Source of the DNA: an uncultured Clostridia bacterium
GTDB taxonomy: Bacteria; Bacillota; Clostridia; Oscillospirales; Acutalibacteraceae
NCBI GenBank assembly: GCA_945971755.1
Contig: CAMFPJ010000092.1
Location: 1-5,800 of the forward strand
Length of the DNA stretch: 5,800 nucleotides
Direction of reading: 5' to 3'
Of this stretch, positions 4,854 through 5,800 are shown piece after piece. The translations under genes and the position numbers were made by a program. The notes beneath the pieces are model-generated. The model worked only from the letters and a program-made list of their open reading frames with translations. It ran no database searches and was not told the origin of the DNA. Each line of letters starts with the position of its first letter. The first letter of the stretch is position 1.

Positions 4854-5792
4854 ATGAACAATTATCCCGAAATACAAGAATTATTAGAGCAGCGTGCCGA
4901 TTTGTATGCCCGACTTAAATTATTGGCTTATGACGGCACACCCGAAATAAAGGAAAACAAAAGCGGTAAATATCTATATGTCCGCAAGCGTGTTGGTAGC
5001 CGTGTAACATCAACCTATGTTGGTGTGTATTCCGATCCCCTTTATCAATTATTGCTTCGCAACAATGCCGAGGCAAAAAACTTAAGAAAACAAATTCGCA
5101 AAGTTGAAAAAGCGCTTGCCGAAAAAGGATTTACGGAAAACGAATTATCTCTGGACGTTCTTTTAAACCTTGATTTTGCTCGAACGAATATGAAACTCTC
5201 CATTTACGAGCAGGCTGTTTTAGAGGGGGTTGCAACCTCTTTCCCACAAACCGAGGATATTATTGAAAACGGAAAGGTCAATGGTGTAACCGCCAGCGAT
5301 GTCCAAAAAATATTAAATCTTAAACATGCATGGGAATTTATTTTAGACAAGGATGTTTTGCAGGTAAAAAGTGATTATTCTATCCTTTGCCATATTGCAA
5401 AGCTTGTGAACGAAGGTTTTTTTGCAAGCGGCGGTAGAATAAGAGGTGTACCTGTAACTATAGGCGGCACTTCTTATATTCCGCCTTTGCCGATAGAAAC
5501 GATTGTTATAGAAAATATTTTAGAAATTACAAACCGAAATGATGAGCCGATAAATATTGCCATTGATCTTTGTCTTTACTGTATGAAAACACAGATTTTC
5601 AATGACGGAAATAAGCGTGCATCTGTGATTTTTGCAAATCACTATTTAATTTCAAAGGCAGGCGGTCTTTTAGTTATTCCCGAAAACCACGTGTCTGAAT
5701 TCAAGAAGCTTTTAATCGGTTATTACGAGAACAAAGACAACGGAGAAATCAAGGCGTTCTTAAAACAAAACTGTCATAGAAATTTTAGATAG
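4854..5792 (+). CDS. Fic/DOC-fold protein lacking the catalytic histidine
   Basis: A 312-residue protein, numbered from ATG 4854, which follows AAGGAG by 7 nt. An in-frame ATG at 4830 exists, but it lies in the operator and has no ribosome binding site. Residues 1-95 hold a helix, a basic beta-hairpin-like stretch (GKYLYVRKRVGSRVTSTYVG, 39-57 region) and a charged coiled-coil-like helix (about 66-91). The Fic fold follows: helix at about 115-165, flap VTIGGTSYIPP (201-211), and the motif QIFNDGNKRAS at 247-257. Active Fic enzymes have HxFx(D/E)GN(G/K)R and transfer AMP (or, in Doc, phosphate) to proteins; here His is Gln247. The phosphate-binding DGNKR part is kept. Class II inhibitory (S/T)xxxE appears as T128-xxx-Q132, and the second motif Arg is Val258. 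Ordinary AMPylation is therefore unlikely. It may be a nucleotide-binding, regulatory or altered-chemistry Fic protein. It stands alone up to the window edge. Confidence 0.85.
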   Translation: MNNYPEIQELLEQRADLYARLKLLAYDGTPEIKENKSGKYLYVRKRVGSRVTSTYVGVYSDPLYQLLLRNNAEAKNLRKQIRKVEKALAEKGFTENELSLDVLLNLDFARTNMKLSIYEQAVLEGVATSFPQTEDIIENGKVNGVTASDVQKILNLKHAWEFILDKDVLQVKSDYSILCHIAKLVNEGFFASGGRIRGVPVTIGGTSYIPPLPIETIVIENILEITNRNDEPINIAIDLCLYCMKTQIFNDGNKRASVIFANHYLISKAGGLLVIPENHVSEFKKLLIGYYENKDNGEIKAFLKQNCHRNFR

Positions 5793-5800
5793 TATAAATC

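Overview
The window comes from a low-GC, Gram-positive, endospore-forming (or spore-former-derived) bacterium, most likely a Clostridia/Oscillospirales-type gut Firmicute. The main evidence is a full-length SpoVT gene with a sigma-G-like promoter, strong AGGAGG-type ribosome binding sites, sigma-A promoters with 16-17 bp spacers, and a PF06541-type membrane protein common in Clostridia. No rRNA, tRNA, CRISPR array, transposase or prophage gene is visible.

Layout: five genes lie on the minus strand and one on the plus strand. Reading the minus strand in its direction of transcription (right to left): (1) an XRE-type regulator with one membrane helix and an outside domain (3557-4582); (2) spoVT (2933-3472), preceded by a sigma-G-like promoter embedded in a 14-bp hairpin and followed by an intrinsic terminator; (3) a two-gene operon of a classical short-chain dehydrogenase/reductase (1956-2789) and an extended-SDR NAD-dependent epimerase-like protein (872-1897), with a consensus sigma-A promoter in front and a terminator with a GAAA loop behind; (4) a multi-pass membrane protein of the 'putative ABC transporter permease' family (29-709) with its own sigma-A promoter. 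On the plus strand, diverging from the XRE gene, is a Fic/DOC-fold protein (4854-5792) behind a near-perfect extended -10 promoter overlaid by a 12-bp inverted repeat.

The most interesting points are regulatory and enzymatic. In front of spoVT, the ribosome binding site is the right arm of a hairpin whose left arm lies upstream of the expected sigma-G transcription start. Readthrough RNA from the XRE gene should therefore terminate or have its ribosome binding site hidden, while sigma-G RNA starts in the loop and is free. The Fic protein lacks the catalytic histidine of the Fic motif (Gln instead), the second Fic-motif arginine, and apparently the class II inhibitory glutamate. This suggests a non-AMPylating Fic-fold protein under tight promoter control. 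The divergent XRE/Fic intergenic region also holds a 39-nt near-palindrome that terminates neither neighbouring gene.

All calls rest on reading the sequence and recalled family features; no database search was run.
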